Origin: Burkholderia sp. IMCC1007
Lineage (GTDB): Bacteria; Pseudomonadota; Gammaproteobacteria; Burkholderiales; Burkholderiaceae
DNA: 64,000 bases
Assembly: GCF_027257875.1 (NCBI RefSeq)
Contig: NZ_JAPVQY010000001.1
Span: 186,001 to 250,000, forward strand
Direction: 5' to 3'
Made by a program: the position numbers and the translations under genes. Numbering within the stretch: the first letter of the stretch is position 1; the number at the start of each line of letters is the position of its first letter. Below are positions 9,940 to 18,587 of the stretch, piece after piece. Under the pieces are notes generated by a model. It saw only the letters and a program-made list of their open reading frames with translations, was not told the DNA's origin and searched no databases.

Positions 9940-10902
9940 ATGACGATTCTGGTAATTGCCGAGCACGATGCGGCATCGGCAGGCGGCGCATCGCCGATCA
10001 AGGCCGCGACGTTGAACGCGGTGGCGGCGGCGGTCGAAGTGGGCAAATTCGTCGGCGGTGACATTCACGTGCTGGTTGCCGGCCACGACGCGCAGGCGGC
10101 AGCCGATGCGGCGGCGAAGATCGCGGGTGTCGGCAAGGTGCTGCTCGCGGATGCGCCGCAGCTCGCGAACGGTCTCGCGGAAAACGTCGAAGCGACGGTG
10201 CTGACCATCGCGGCAAACTACTCGCACGTCGTCGTGCCGGCGACGGCCTACGGCAAGAACATCGCCCCGCGCATCGCCGCGAAGCTGGATGTCGCGCAGA
10301 TCTCCGAAATCACGGCGGTCGTGTCGGCCGACACGTTCGAGCGGCCGATTTACGCGGGCAATGCGATCGCGACGGTGCAGTCGAACGATCCGGTCAAGGT
10401 GATCACGGTGCGTGCGACGGGTTTCGATCCGGTTGCAGCGGAAGGCGGCAGCGCTTTAGTCGAGAAGATCGAAGCGGCAGCCGATGCGCGCGTGTCGCAG
10501 TTCATCGGCCGGGAGGTGACGAAGCTCGATCGCCCGGAACTCACCAGCGCGAACATCATCGTGTCGGGCGGCCGCGGTCTCGGCAGCGGCGAAAACTATA
10601 CGAAGGTGTTGGCGCCGCTGGCGGACAAGCTGTCGGCAGCGCTCGGCGCATCGCGCGCCGCGGTCGACGCCGGCTACGTGCCGAACGATTATCAGGTCGG
10701 CCAGACCGGCAAGATCGTCGCGCCGGAGCTTTACATCGCGGTCGGTATTTCAGGCGCGATCCAGCACCTGGCCGGCATGAAGGATTCGAAGGTGATCGTC
10801 GCGATCAACAAGGATCCGGACGCGCCGATCTTCAGCGTGGCCGACTACGGCGTGGTCGGCGACCTGTTCACGCTCGTGCCGGAAGCGGCCGCGGTGCTCT
10901 GA
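9940..10902 (+). CDS. etfA: Electron transfer flavoprotein alpha subunit
   Basis: 320-aa EtfA. The N-terminal half has the alpha/beta ETF domain ('[20 protein letters not shown]'). The C-terminal FAD-binding domain has '[13 protein letters not shown]' and '[20 protein letters not shown]', followed by '[10 protein letters not shown]'. Together with EtfB it forms the soluble FAD/AMP heterodimer. It is followed after 2 nt by the gamma-carbonic-anhydrase-like gene. Frame and length are normal. Confidence 0.96.
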   Translation: MTILVIAEHDAASAGGASPIKAATLNAVAAAVEVGKFVGGDIHVLVAGHDAQAAADAAAKIAGVGKVLLADAPQLANGLAENVEATVLTIAANYSHVVVPATAYGKNIAPRIAAKLDVAQISEITAVVSADTFERPIYAGNAIATVQSNDPVKVITVRATGFDPVAAEGGSALVEKIEAAADARVSQFIGREVTKLDRPELTSANIIVSGGRGLGSGENYTKVLAPLADKLSAALGASRAAVDAGYVPNDYQVGQTGKIVAPELYIAVGISGAIQHLAGMKDSKVIVAINKDPDAPIFSVADYGVVGDLFTLVPEAAAVL

Positions 10903-10904
10903 CG

Positions 10905-11471
10905 ATGCCGCTGTTCGAATTCAACGGGAAGCGGCCGCGCGTCGATCCGTCCGCGTACGTGCATCCGAGCGCGGCCGTGATCGGCGACGTGACGATCGGC
11001 GCGGGCTGCTACATCGGCCCGCATGCGAGCCTGCGCGGCGATTTCGGTGCGATCGTCGTCGAGGCGGGCAGCAACGTGCAGGACGGCTGCGTGCTGCACG
11101 TCGGCATCGGCGAGACGTGCCGGCTCGGCGTGAACAGCCATGTCGGTCACGGCGCGATCGTGCACGGCGCGATGCTCGAACCGGACACGATGATCGGGAT
11201 GAACGCGGTCGTGATGGACGGCGCGACGATCGGTGCGACGACGATCGTTGCGGCGTGCGCATTCGTGAAGGCCGGCTACGACGTGCCGGCGGGCGTGCTG
11301 CTCGCGGGTGTGCCGGGGCGCGTGGTGCGGCGGCTGAGCGACGCGGAGATCGCCGCGAAGGCGAACGGTACGCGGATCTATCAACGGCTCGCGGCGGATT
11401 GCCTGAAGACGCTCGTGGAGATCGACGACGTGCAGGCGCCGCGTGTCATCCTGAAGACGACGCGCGCTTGA
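10905..11471 (+). CDS. Gamma-carbonic-anhydrase-like hexapeptide protein (PaaY/CaiE type)
   Basis: 188-aa left-handed beta-helix protein with hexapeptide repeats (for example 'AAVIGDVTIGAGCYIGPHA'). The metal ligands expected for gamma carbonic anhydrases are present as His in 'DGCVLHVG' and in 'VNSHVGHGAIVHG'. PaaY is a thioesterase and CaiE an accessory of carnitine metabolism in this family; both are encoded with acyl-CoA pathways, as is this gene, which follows etfA by 2 nt. Its last 26 nt overlap the end of the converging small gene. Exact activity is uncertain. Confidence 0.85.
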   Translation: MPLFEFNGKRPRVDPSAYVHPSAAVIGDVTIGAGCYIGPHASLRGDFGAIVVEAGSNVQDGCVLHVGIGETCRLGVNSHVGHGAIVHGAMLEPDTMIGMNAVVMDGATIGATTIVAACAFVKAGYDVPAGVLLAGVPGRVVRRLSDAEIAAKANGTRIYQRLAADCLKTLVEIDDVQAPRVILKTTRA

Positions 11472-11859
11472 CGGCGCGAAAGCCGTCGCGCGTCGGCATG
11501 AATTCGGCAAACCCGCGTGCGTCGAGCGCCGCGCGAAGCCGAGCCGAAAGCGCGGTGCCATGCACGTCGAGTGCCGTGTAGCACGGCGGTGGCGAATCGC
11601 CGCCATGGTGCTCTTCGATCGCGTCGAGCATGTTCTCGCTCCAGCTTTCCGGATCGTCGCCGTAGCGGCCGAACTTCGTGACACCGCCTGCATTGCCGGG
11701 CATGCGCGCCGTGCGCGATTCGTGCCAGATCTGCTCGATGACCGCATCGTTTGCGTCGCTCGTGACGACCCACGTGTGGCGGACGCCGGCGGCAATCTCG
11801 CGAATGCGTTCTGCGCACGCGGGATCGACGACAAGCGCGATGGTATGAGCGTCGGTCAT
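11446..11859 (-). CDS. Hypothetical protein, 137 aa
   Basis: I do not recognise this protein. It starts 'MTDAHTIALVVDPACAERI' and contains an acidic middle segment, 'GGVTKFGRYGDDPESWSEN'. No signal peptide or membrane segment is visible, so it is probably cytoplasmic. The start at 11859 is preferred over 11904 because CGGAGA lies 6 nt upstream. Its 3' end overlaps that of the carbonic-anhydrase-like gene. It faces away from the small membrane-protein gene, with about 137 bp between the two starts. Confidence 0.65.
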   Translation of the reverse strand: MTDAHTIALVVDPACAERIREIAAGVRHTWVVTSDANDAVIEQIWHESRTARMPGNAGGVTKFGRYGDDPESWSENMLDAIEEHHGGDSPPPCYTALDVHGTALSARLRAALDARGFAEFMPTRDGFRAVKRASSSG

Positions 11860-11996
11860 GGTTTTTCTCCGGGTTTTTGCCGATGGCGTGGCGCCGTCGT
11901 GCATGCGGGCCCGATGGTTCGGGCTCGATCGATTGCCTGATGCGGCGTCGTTGTCATAAGATCGACGTCAGCCCAGTCCTCCGCCTTCGACGCCGA

Positions 11997-12245
11997 ATGA
12001 AAACACCGATACGCCTGCGCGTCGCCATCATCGCATCGACTCTCGCGTTCTATCACGTGTTCATGCACGTCCAGTGGATCATCAGCGGGTGCATCGAATT
12101 CCGCGGCAGGCAACATTGCAGCTTCGAGAACACCGCGAATTTCGAAGGGATGATGGACTTCGATCTGCTGCTGACCTGCGCGTGGGTCGCGGGCGCCGTG
12201 ATGGCGTGGTTCGCCGTCGTACGTGCGCCGAAGAAGCCGGGTTGA
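11997..12245 (+). CDS. Small two-helix membrane protein, 82 aa
   Basis: Unrecognised. Two hydrophobic helices: residues about 8-28 ('IIASTLAFYHVFMHVQWII') and about 54-74 ('LLLTCAWVAGAVMAWFAVV'), with a loop holding two cysteines ('GCIEFRGRQHCSFE') that would be periplasmic if the ends are cytoplasmic. A disulfide there is possible. The start at 11997 gives a clean first helix with a basic N-terminus (MKTPIRLR); the open frame further upstream adds unlikely sequence. Confidence 0.6.
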   Translation: MKTPIRLRVAIIASTLAFYHVFMHVQWIISGCIEFRGRQHCSFENTANFEGMMDFDLLLTCAWVAGAVMAWFAVVRAPKKPG

Positions 12246-12439
12246 CCGCGCGACGACCTCGGCGAGGATCACGGATGCGCCGCGCGCGGCGGCGGGTGTG
12301 CCGCCGTCAATGCCCGACGGTCGCCGTCATGCCGGTCGAATAGCGTTCGCCTGACGCAGCCCCCGCCCCGTGCGCTCACGGTCGTGCCGTGGCCGCTGAT
12401 TTTCACGTTTTTCATCCTCGATATCCTTTGACGAAGCGC

Positions 12440-12604
12440 GATGCCTTGCGAAACGGCGCGTTTCCCGTGCCGCCGGCGGTCTATCGGGCGAAGTTCACCG
12501 GCAACTACGAACATCGCACGATCACGGGCGGCATCGGCCACAATCCGCCGCAGGAGGCGCCGCAAGCGTTCGCACAGGCGGTGGTCGACGTCGGGCGCTT
12601 CTGA
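12440..12604 (+). pseudogene. Remnant of an alpha/beta hydrolase (3' end)
   Basis: About 55 codons read as the end of an alpha/beta hydrolase: 'PPAVYRAKFTGNYEHRTI' followed by the His-containing 'GGIGHNPPQEAPQAFA' and a final helix 'QAVVDVGRF'. The 'GHNPPQEAP' segment matches the catalytic-histidine region of such enzymes, but no nucleophile or oxyanion part lies upstream: the frame opens only at 12389 and the bases before it are non-coding. The rest of the gene seems to have been deleted. This is the only coding trace in the 12246-12640 gap. Confidence 0.6.
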
Positions 12605-12640
12605 CTGGCGGCCGTTGCCGCGATGGGTGTCGCGGCGGCG

Positions 12641-13855
12641 CTATTGCGTGCGCACCGGCGCCGGCCGATCGTGCCGGATCGCGAGCGACAGCGCCGCCAG
12701 CCCGCACGTGGCGATCAGCATCAGCAATGCGCCCCGGCCGGCATGCACCATCACCCACGCGCCGATGGAAGGGAACCCGAACGCGCCGATGAAATACGAT
12801 GCGACGAACCACGTCAGCACGCCGTGCCGTTGCGTGTCGGGGCAATCGTTGACCGCTTGCGCCTGGATGACCGGGTACATGAGACCGTAGCCGGCGCCGA
12901 GGAGAACGGCCGCGACGGACTGCAGCGATGCATGTGCGGTCGCGCCGAGCATCGCGAGCGCCCCGAGCAGCATCATCACGAGCAGGCCTTTGGTCGCAGT
13001 TTCGGGGCGCGCCATCCTGACCCATCTTCCGAGCAGCCAGCGCGCGCTGATCACCGTCACCGTGTAAAGACTGAAGAATGTGCCGGCACGCGCTTGCGTG
13101 CCTTGCATGAACGACATCTGAAACGTCATCAGGCCGGAGAACACGCAGGTGCCGAGCGCGACCATCGCGATCGGCGCGGCCGCCCGCGTGCGCGAGATGG
13201 CGCGCAGCTCGCGCACCCAGCGGCCGCCGGGCATGCCGGCGGGCGGCCGCGGTGACAAGCGGCCGAACGCTTCCAGCATCAGCGACGCGAGCACGCACAG
13301 CGCGCCGACCGCGTAAAGCGTGTCCTCGATCGACCAGTGCAGCGACCGCATCGCATACGCGGCAAACGCCGGAGCCGCGCCGATTCCCGTCATCTGGAAC
13401 GTCGCCGATCGAAAGAACCAGGTGCCGCGTTCCGCACCGCTGGTCCGCTCGGCGAGCGACATCGGCGTGGCCAGGTGAAACGCGCCCCAACCGAAGCCGA
13501 CCAGGAAGCCGGACGGCAGGTCGGCGTACGGCGCGCGCCCGACGAGTGCGAAGCCGATGATGCCGGCACCGATGCACAGCGACGACAGCGCGGCGATCCG
13601 TGCCGTGCCGATCTGTTGCGAGAACCAGCCGACGAACGACAAGCCGGCGAACGTACCGACCGTCGCCGCGGCGAACGCGGCGCCGGTATCGAGGTCGCTA
13701 CCGCCGATCGCGTGGAAGCGCATCGACAGCAGAAAGGTCGCGCCGTAGCCGCCTGCGGTAAGCAGGGTGCCGACGAGGAAGAGCAACGCACTTTGAACGC
13801 GCATCAAGGGCATCCGGGGCAGCATCGACGATCGGGCCGTCGCCGATTGCGACAT
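12641..13855 (-). CDS. Major facilitator superfamily transporter
   Basis: 404 aa with about 12 hydrophobic segments, the first being 'SALLFLVGTLLTAGGYGATFLL' in part. Between helices 2 and 3 there is 'GWFSQQIGTARI', the place of the MFS motif A loop. The start at 13855 (MSQSATARSS) avoids 50 basic upstream residues in the longer frame; 'MPLMRV' 42 nt further in is an alternative. The substrate is unknown. The gene stands alone: a hydrolase remnant lies downstream and the DUF1326 gene diverges from it. Confidence 0.82.
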   Translation of the reverse strand: MSQSATARSSMLPRMPLMRVQSALLFLVGTLLTAGGYGATFLLSMRFHAIGGSDLDTGAAFAAATVGTFAGLSFVGWFSQQIGTARIAALSSLCIGAGIIGFALVGRAPYADLPSGFLVGFGWGAFHLATPMSLAERTSGAERGTWFFRSATFQMTGIGAAPAFAAYAMRSLHWSIEDTLYAVGALCVLASLMLEAFGRLSPRPPAGMPGGRWVRELRAISRTRAAAPIAMVALGTCVFSGLMTFQMSFMQGTQARAGTFFSLYTVTVISARWLLGRWVRMARPETATKGLLVMMLLGALAMLGATAHASLQSVAAVLLGAGYGLMYPVIQAQAVNDCPDTQRHGVLTWFVASYFIGAFGFPSIGAWVMVHAGRGALLMLIATCGLAALSLAIRHDRPAPVRTQ

Positions 13856-14144
13856 AGTATGGACGAGGACGGTCCGGGATGCCGCATTCTCGACGTCGCG
13901 GCCGTGCGGGCGGCCGTTGCAGAGCGTGGCCCGAACGCCATTCGCCGGACGCTTCATTTCGCTGCGCGCGCCGCATCGCGGACCGCGCGTGACGCCGCGA
14001 TCCATGCGCCGCTGCGCGGCTGTCGGACGCGACGCGGCGTCTCTTTCAAGCGCGTGCCGACGCGCATCGCGCGTACTTTGCTTTCGCCAGTGCAGTGCAC
14101 TAGATTCGAAGCGTTACGTGCCACCGATCGCGCGAGGTGAAGCC

Positions 14145-14789
14145 ATGACGCCGTGGGAGATTCAGGGAACCGAGCTGATCAACTGCAATTGCTCATACGG
14201 TTGTCCCTGCCAGTTCAATTCGCTGCCGACGCACGGCCACTGCGAGGCGATGGGTGCGATTTCGATCGACAGCGGTCACTACGGCGACGTGGTGCTCGAC
14301 GGCGTCCGGATCGCGGTCGTGTTCCAGTGGCCGGGTGCGATTCACGAAGGCCGCGGCCGTTGCCAGCCCATCGTCGACGACGGGGCGAGCCCCGCGCAAT
14401 GCGAGGCCGTGCTGAAGATCATGACCGGTCAGGATACCGATCCGTTCGCGACGATGTTCTCGGTGTTCGCATCGACGCTCGAACAGGCCTACGACCCGAT
14501 CTTTGCGAAGATCGAGTTCGACGTCGATGTCGATGCGCGGCGCGGCCGGATCAGCGTCGACGGCGTGTTCGACCTCGTCGGCGAACCGATCCGCAATCCG
14601 ATTACGGGTGCCGAACATCGCGCACGGATCGACCTGCCGCACGGTTTCGAATACGAGCTGGCCGAGATCGGCTCGGGCACCAGCCACTCGCATGGCCACA
14701 TCGAGCTCGATCTCGAGCGCACCTATGCGCAGTTCGCACGGCTGCACCTGAACAATCACGGGGTGGTCCGGCATCGCGCGATGGCATGA
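14145..14789 (+). CDS. DUF1326 domain protein, cysteine-rich N-terminus
   Basis: 214-aa DUF1326 protein. The N-terminus carries four closely spaced cysteines ('INCNCSYGCPCQF') and a further 'HGHC', suggesting metal binding. There is no signal peptide, so it probably acts in the cytoplasm. His residues also cluster near the end ('GTSHSHGHIEL'). The stop overlaps the ATG of the next gene (ATGA, 4 bp), so the two proteins are almost certainly made together and work together. Its activity is not established. Confidence 0.85.
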   Translation: MTPWEIQGTELINCNCSYGCPCQFNSLPTHGHCEAMGAISIDSGHYGDVVLDGVRIAVVFQWPGAIHEGRGRCQPIVDDGASPAQCEAVLKIMTGQDTDPFATMFSVFASTLEQAYDPIFAKIEFDVDVDARRGRISVDGVFDLVGEPIRNPITGAEHRARIDLPHGFEYELAEIGSGTSHSHGHIELDLERTYAQFARLHLNNHGVVRHRAMA

Positions 14790-15577
14790 ACCTCGTGGGC
14801 GGTTTCCTCGGGCGCGAGCGCGTCGTCACGCTGCTCGGCATGGCCGCGCTCGTCGGCGCGTGCTGGGCCTATCTGTGGACCGGCGCCGGGACGGGCATGT
14901 CTGCGCTGGACATGACGGCGGTCGCGCTGTTTCCGCATCGGCTCGCCGACGACATGGGCGCGATGGATCCGTCGCTGCCGACCGTGATCCTGATGTGGTG
15001 GGTGATGATGATCGCGATGATGACGCCCGGCGCCGCGCCGCTCGTGCTGCTGTACCGGCGCGTGCTGCGGCATCACGGTGCGGCCGGAGCCGCTTCGACG
15101 CTCACGTCGGCGTGTCTGCTGGCCGGCTATCTGGCCGCGTGGCTCGCGTTTTCGGTCGGCGCGGCCGTGCTGCAGATGCTGCTGCAGCCGGCCGGCCTGA
15201 TCTCCGGGATGATGCTGTGGTCGAAGAGCGCCGTGCTGTCTGCACTCGTCCTCGCGCTGGCCGGCATCTATCAGTTCTCGCCGCTGAAACAGGCATGCCT
15301 GCGGCAATGCCGGTCGCCGGTGCGTTTTCTCACCAAATACTGGCGCCCCGGAATGATCGGCAGTTTCCTGCTCGGCGTGCGCCACGGCGCGTTTTGCGTC
15401 GGGTGTTGCTGGCTATTGATGGTGCTGCTGTTCGTCGGCGGCGTGATGAACGTCGTGTGGATCGTCGCGCTGTCGCTGATCGTGCTCGCCGAAAAGGTGC
15501 TGCCGGGCGGCGAACGTATCGGCCGCGCGCTGGGTGTCGTGCTGATCGCATGGGCCGTCGCGACGCTGCTCGTGTAA
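14786..15577 (+). CDS. DUF2182 integral membrane protein
   Basis: 263 aa, with about seven hydrophobic helices. It shows the family signatures 'WWVMMIAMMTPGAAPL' (Met-rich helix) and 'GVRHGAFCVGCCWLLM', plus 'SPLKQACLRQC'. The Met- and Cys-rich helices suggest transition-metal binding; the family is annotated only as a predicted metal-binding membrane protein. It is translationally coupled to DUF1326 (ATGA overlap) and followed 90 nt on by a CusF-like protein, so copper handling is a reasonable inference. Confidence 0.85.
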   Translation: MNLVGGFLGRERVVTLLGMAALVGACWAYLWTGAGTGMSALDMTAVALFPHRLADDMGAMDPSLPTVILMWWVMMIAMMTPGAAPLVLLYRRVLRHHGAAGAASTLTSACLLAGYLAAWLAFSVGAAVLQMLLQPAGLISGMMLWSKSAVLSALVLALAGIYQFSPLKQACLRQCRSPVRFLTKYWRPGMIGSFLLGVRHGAFCVGCCWLLMVLLFVGGVMNVVWIVALSLIVLAEKVLPGGERIGRALGVVLIAWAVATLLV

Positions 15578-15667
15578 CCGGAGCGGTCGTGCTGCGAGGT
15601 CGGTGCAACTGCCGGCGCCGGCCCCGATAAATACGAACGTATCCGCCGCTTAGCCGGGAGATCGCCG

Positions 15668-16024
15668 ATGAAGATCCAATGCGTTGCCGCCGCTGCCGCC
15701 GCTGCCGCCGCTGCATTGACGGTCGTTGCGATGCCGGCCTGCCGCGCCGGCAGCATGCCGGACATGAACATGGGCGACATGAAGATGTCGGCGCCGGATG
15801 CCGCACTGACCGATGCCGAAGTAAAGCGCATCGACGCCGCGCACGGGATGGTGACGCTGAAGCACGGCGCGCTGCAGAACGTCGGGATGGCGCCGATGAC
15901 GATGACGTTCAAGGCCGGCGACCCGGCGATGATCGAGCCGCTGCATGTGGGCGACAAGGTCAAGGTCCGGGTCGAGCGCGTGAACGGCACGCTGACGATC
16001 GTGAAGCTCGTGAAGCGGCCGTGA
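15668..16024 (+). CDS. CusF-like periplasmic copper-binding protein
   Basis: 118 aa. The signal peptide includes a run of ten alanines and ends near 'ACRAG'. A Met/Asp/His segment follows ('SMPDMNMGDMKMSAP'), then a small OB-fold domain with 'AHGMVTLKHG', 'GMAPMTMTFK' and 'VKVRVERVNGTLTI'. The 'H..M...W/MxM' pattern is that of CusF-type copper/silver chaperones; the usual Trp is not at its canonical position here. It follows DUF1326-DUF2182 on the same strand. The alanine run is encoded by three perfect 9-nt repeats (15686-15712). Confidence 0.8.
   Translation: MKIQCVAAAAAAAAAALTVVAMPACRAGSMPDMNMGDMKMSAPDAALTDAEVKRIDAAHGMVTLKHGALQNVGMAPMTMTFKAGDPAMIEPLHVGDKVKVRVERVNGTLTIVKLVKRP
15686..15712 (+). 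repeat. Three tandem GCCGCCGCT units in a signal peptide
   Basis: Three perfect 9-bp copies encode Ala-Ala-Ala each in the hydrophobic core of the CusF-like signal peptide. Slippage by one unit would keep the frame and change core length by three residues. Confidence 0.85.
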
Positions 16025-16048
16025 TACTCGCCGACCTGCACGATCCCG

Positions 16049-18361
16049 TCAGCCGGCGCCCGCTCCGGCGATCGCGGGCGGCTCGAATGCCGTGACGGGG
16101 GGCGGGTTCGCAAAGCGCTCGACTTCCACCAGCGCCGTTTGCGCGACGGATCCCTGCGTCAGTTCCGACGTCCCCTTGTCGAGGGTGACGACATTGGGAT
16201 TGCCATGTTTTTCGAGCGTTCCCGGCTGCCCGCCGTGCAGCGGGTCGTACCACGCGCCGGTGGCGATCTGCACGACACCCGGCACGAGGAAGTCGGCGAG
16301 CACGACACCCGCGAGGAACGCGCCGCGATCGTTGAACACGCGCACGACGTGCCCGTTGCGCAGACCGCGGGACGCCGCATCGGCTGGATGCATGTAGAGC
16401 GGCTCGCGCGCGGCGACCTTGCTTGCCCGGCTGACCGACGCCGGGTCGAGCTGACTGTGCAGCCGGGTCGCCGGCTGGTTGGACAGCAGATGCAGCGGAT
16501 GGCGCGCAGCGTCGGCGGCGCCCAGCCATTCCTGCGGTTCGAGCCACACCGGATGCGCCGGGCAATCGTCGTAGCCGAACTGCTCGATCACGCGCGAATG
16601 GATCTCGATCTTCCCGGACGCGGTCGCCAGCGCGTGGCCGACCGGATCGCGGCGGAATGCTTCCAGCAACACGGTGCGCGCGTCGGGCTGCGGAAACCGG
16701 TACTGGCCGTCGGCCCAGAACGTCGCGAAGTCGGGAACCGCGAAGCCGTTCTTCCGTGCGGTGTTTCTGGCGACGTCGTACATGTGACGCAGCCAGCGCG
16801 ATTCGTCGCGCCCTTCGTCGTAAGCCGACCGGAAGCCGAGCGCGTCGGCCACGTCGGCCAGGATGTCGAAGTCGTTCCGCGCGAGGCCGACGGGTTCGAT
16901 CACCTGTCGCATGGCGAGCCAGTACGGCGCATGCTCGTGCGCGAGGATGTCGTTGCGTTCCATCGTGGTCGTCGCGGGCAGCACGATGTCCGCGTGCCGT
17001 GCCGCCGGATTCCACCACGGTTCGTGCACGATCACGGTCTCCGGTTGCTGCCACGCGCGCAGAAAGCGATTCAGGTTCGCATTGTGGTGGAATGGATTGC
17101 CGCCGATCGAATAGACGAGCCGGATATCCGGAAACGTGATCGTCTCGCCGAAACACCGGATCTGCTGGCCAGGATGCAGCAGCATGTCGGCCACGCGCCC
17201 GACCGGCACGTAGGTTTTCACGGGATTGGGCCCGAGCGGCAGCGTCGGCCTCGGCATCCCGTCAACGCGCGGCGCCTGCATGCCGTTGACCGCGCCGAAG
17301 CCGAGGCTGAAGCCACCGCCGGGCAGGCCGATCTGGCCCAGCATCGCGGCCAGCGTCACCAGCATCCACACCGGTTGCTCGCCGTGGTCGGCACGCTGGA
17401 TCGACCAGCTCAGGTTGATCAGGGTCCGATGCGCCGCCATCGACCGCGCGAGTTCCCGGATGCGCGAGGTCGGGATACCGGTGATCTCCGCTGCCCATTC
17501 GGCGCTGCGCGGCGTACCGCCGTCGCGGCCGAGCAGATACGCTTCGAACGGTTCGAACCCCTCGCAGTAGCGGGACAGGAAGCCGGTGTCGTGCAGTCCT
17601 TCGTCGACGAGCGTGTGCGCGATGGCCAGCATCAACGCCGTATCGGTATGCGGCCGGATCGGGATCCATTCCGCGCGGGGCCCCGCGGGCACGTCGGCGC
17701 GCGACGGACTGATCACGATGAACGGCGGCCCCTGTTCGCCGGCCCGCGCGTACCAGTCGACGTTGTCGTGGATCACGGCGCCGCCCGCGTCGAGCTGCGT
17801 GTTCTTCATCGCGGCGCCGCCGAACATGACCATCAGTTCGGTCGATTCGATCACGTCCGGCCAGGACGGCACGAGGTTCGTGATATCGGCGCGCCCGAGG
17901 ATGTACGGCATCACGCCGAGTGCCGCGCCGAAGCTGTGATTGCCGCGTTTGTCGACGTAGCCGCCGTGCAGGCCGAGGAGCCGCTTCAGCACGCTCGGCC
18001 CGTGATGGAAGCGCCCGGCGCTGGCCCAGCCGTAGGAGCCGCCATAAATCGCTTCGTTGCCGTGCTGGGCCTTGACCCGCGCAAGCTCGTCGGCGACGAG
18101 GCGCAGCGCGTCGTCCCAACTCACCGGCACGAAGGTGTCGCCGCCGCGGCGGTCGCGGTTGCGCGAGCGCAGGTAGCCGGCGCGCACATAGGGCCGGTCG
18201 ATGCGCAGCGGCCCGCGTACGATTTCCGGCAGCCCGCCGACGAAGGTCGCGGGATGGCGGTCGGCATCAAACGGCGTCATGCCCGTGATCGCGCCGTTGC
18301 CGTCGGTAAGCACGTTGTAGACGCCCCAGTGCGAAGCGGTTTGGATGGATCGTGTCGTCAT
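16049..18361 (-). CDS. Molybdopterin guanine dinucleotide oxidoreductase, biotin-sulfoxide/TMAO-reductase type
   Basis: 770-aa DMSO-reductase-family enzyme. 'YGGSYGWASAGRFHH' (residues 106-120) holds the Ser (about Ser114) that binds molybdenum in BisC/TorA/DorA enzymes. There is no N-terminal [4Fe-4S] cysteine motif and no twin-arginine signal, so it resembles cytoplasmic BisC more than periplasmic TorA. The C-terminal cofactor-binding domain includes 'LHLLSNQPATRLHSQLD' and 'VVRVFNDRGAFL'. Likely role: reduction of S- or N-oxides (biotin sulfoxide, methionine sulfoxide or similar). An AraC-type regulator diverges from it (226 bp between starts), and the CusF-like gene converges on its end. 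Confidence 0.88.
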   Translation of the reverse strand: MTTRSIQTASHWGVYNVLTDGNGAITGMTPFDADRHPATFVGGLPEIVRGPLRIDRPYVRAGYLRSRNRDRRGGDTFVPVSWDDALRLVADELARVKAQHGNEAIYGGSYGWASAGRFHHGPSVLKRLLGLHGGYVDKRGNHSFGAALGVMPYILGRADITNLVPSWPDVIESTELMVMFGGAAMKNTQLDAGGAVIHDNVDWYARAGEQGPPFIVISPSRADVPAGPRAEWIPIRPHTDTALMLAIAHTLVDEGLHDTGFLSRYCEGFEPFEAYLLGRDGGTPRSAEWAAEITGIPTSRIRELARSMAAHRTLINLSWSIQRADHGEQPVWMLVTLAAMLGQIGLPGGGFSLGFGAVNGMQAPRVDGMPRPTLPLGPNPVKTYVPVGRVADMLLHPGQQIRCFGETITFPDIRLVYSIGGNPFHHNANLNRFLRAWQQPETVIVHEPWWNPAARHADIVLPATTTMERNDILAHEHAPYWLAMRQVIEPVGLARNDFDILADVADALGFRSAYDEGRDESRWLRHMYDVARNTARKNGFAVPDFATFWADGQYRFPQPDARTVLLEAFRRDPVGHALATASGKIEIHSRVIEQFGYDDCPAHPVWLEPQEWLGAADAARHPLHLLSNQPATRLHSQLDPASVSRASKVAAREPLYMHPADAASRGLRNGHVVRVFNDRGAFLAGVVLADFLVPGVVQIATGAWYDPLHGGQPGTLEKHGNPNVVTLDKGTSELTQGSVAQTALVEVERFANPPPVTAFEPPAIAGAGAG

Positions 18362-18587
18362 GTTCGTCTGCTGTGTCTGAGCGCGACTGCGGTTGGAAGG
18401 GCCGCCGACGATTCGCGTCCCGGCGACGATGGCAGCGGGTTCATTCGATCGCGCAGCCGGTGCTATCCTCGGCTCCAGGCCGGAAGGGCCGGCGAACGTC
18501 GTTGGCGCTCGCGATGTGCCGGCCCGGTGCCAATGTACTGCCGGCTTTTTTCCCGCACTGCATGGAAACAGTCAGTTTTCGATTCGA

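Noticed and set aside
12269-12565. Small minus-strand frame of 98 codons
   Set aside because: Basic, no ribosome site, and it runs antisense to the hydrolase remnant, which has recognisable motifs.
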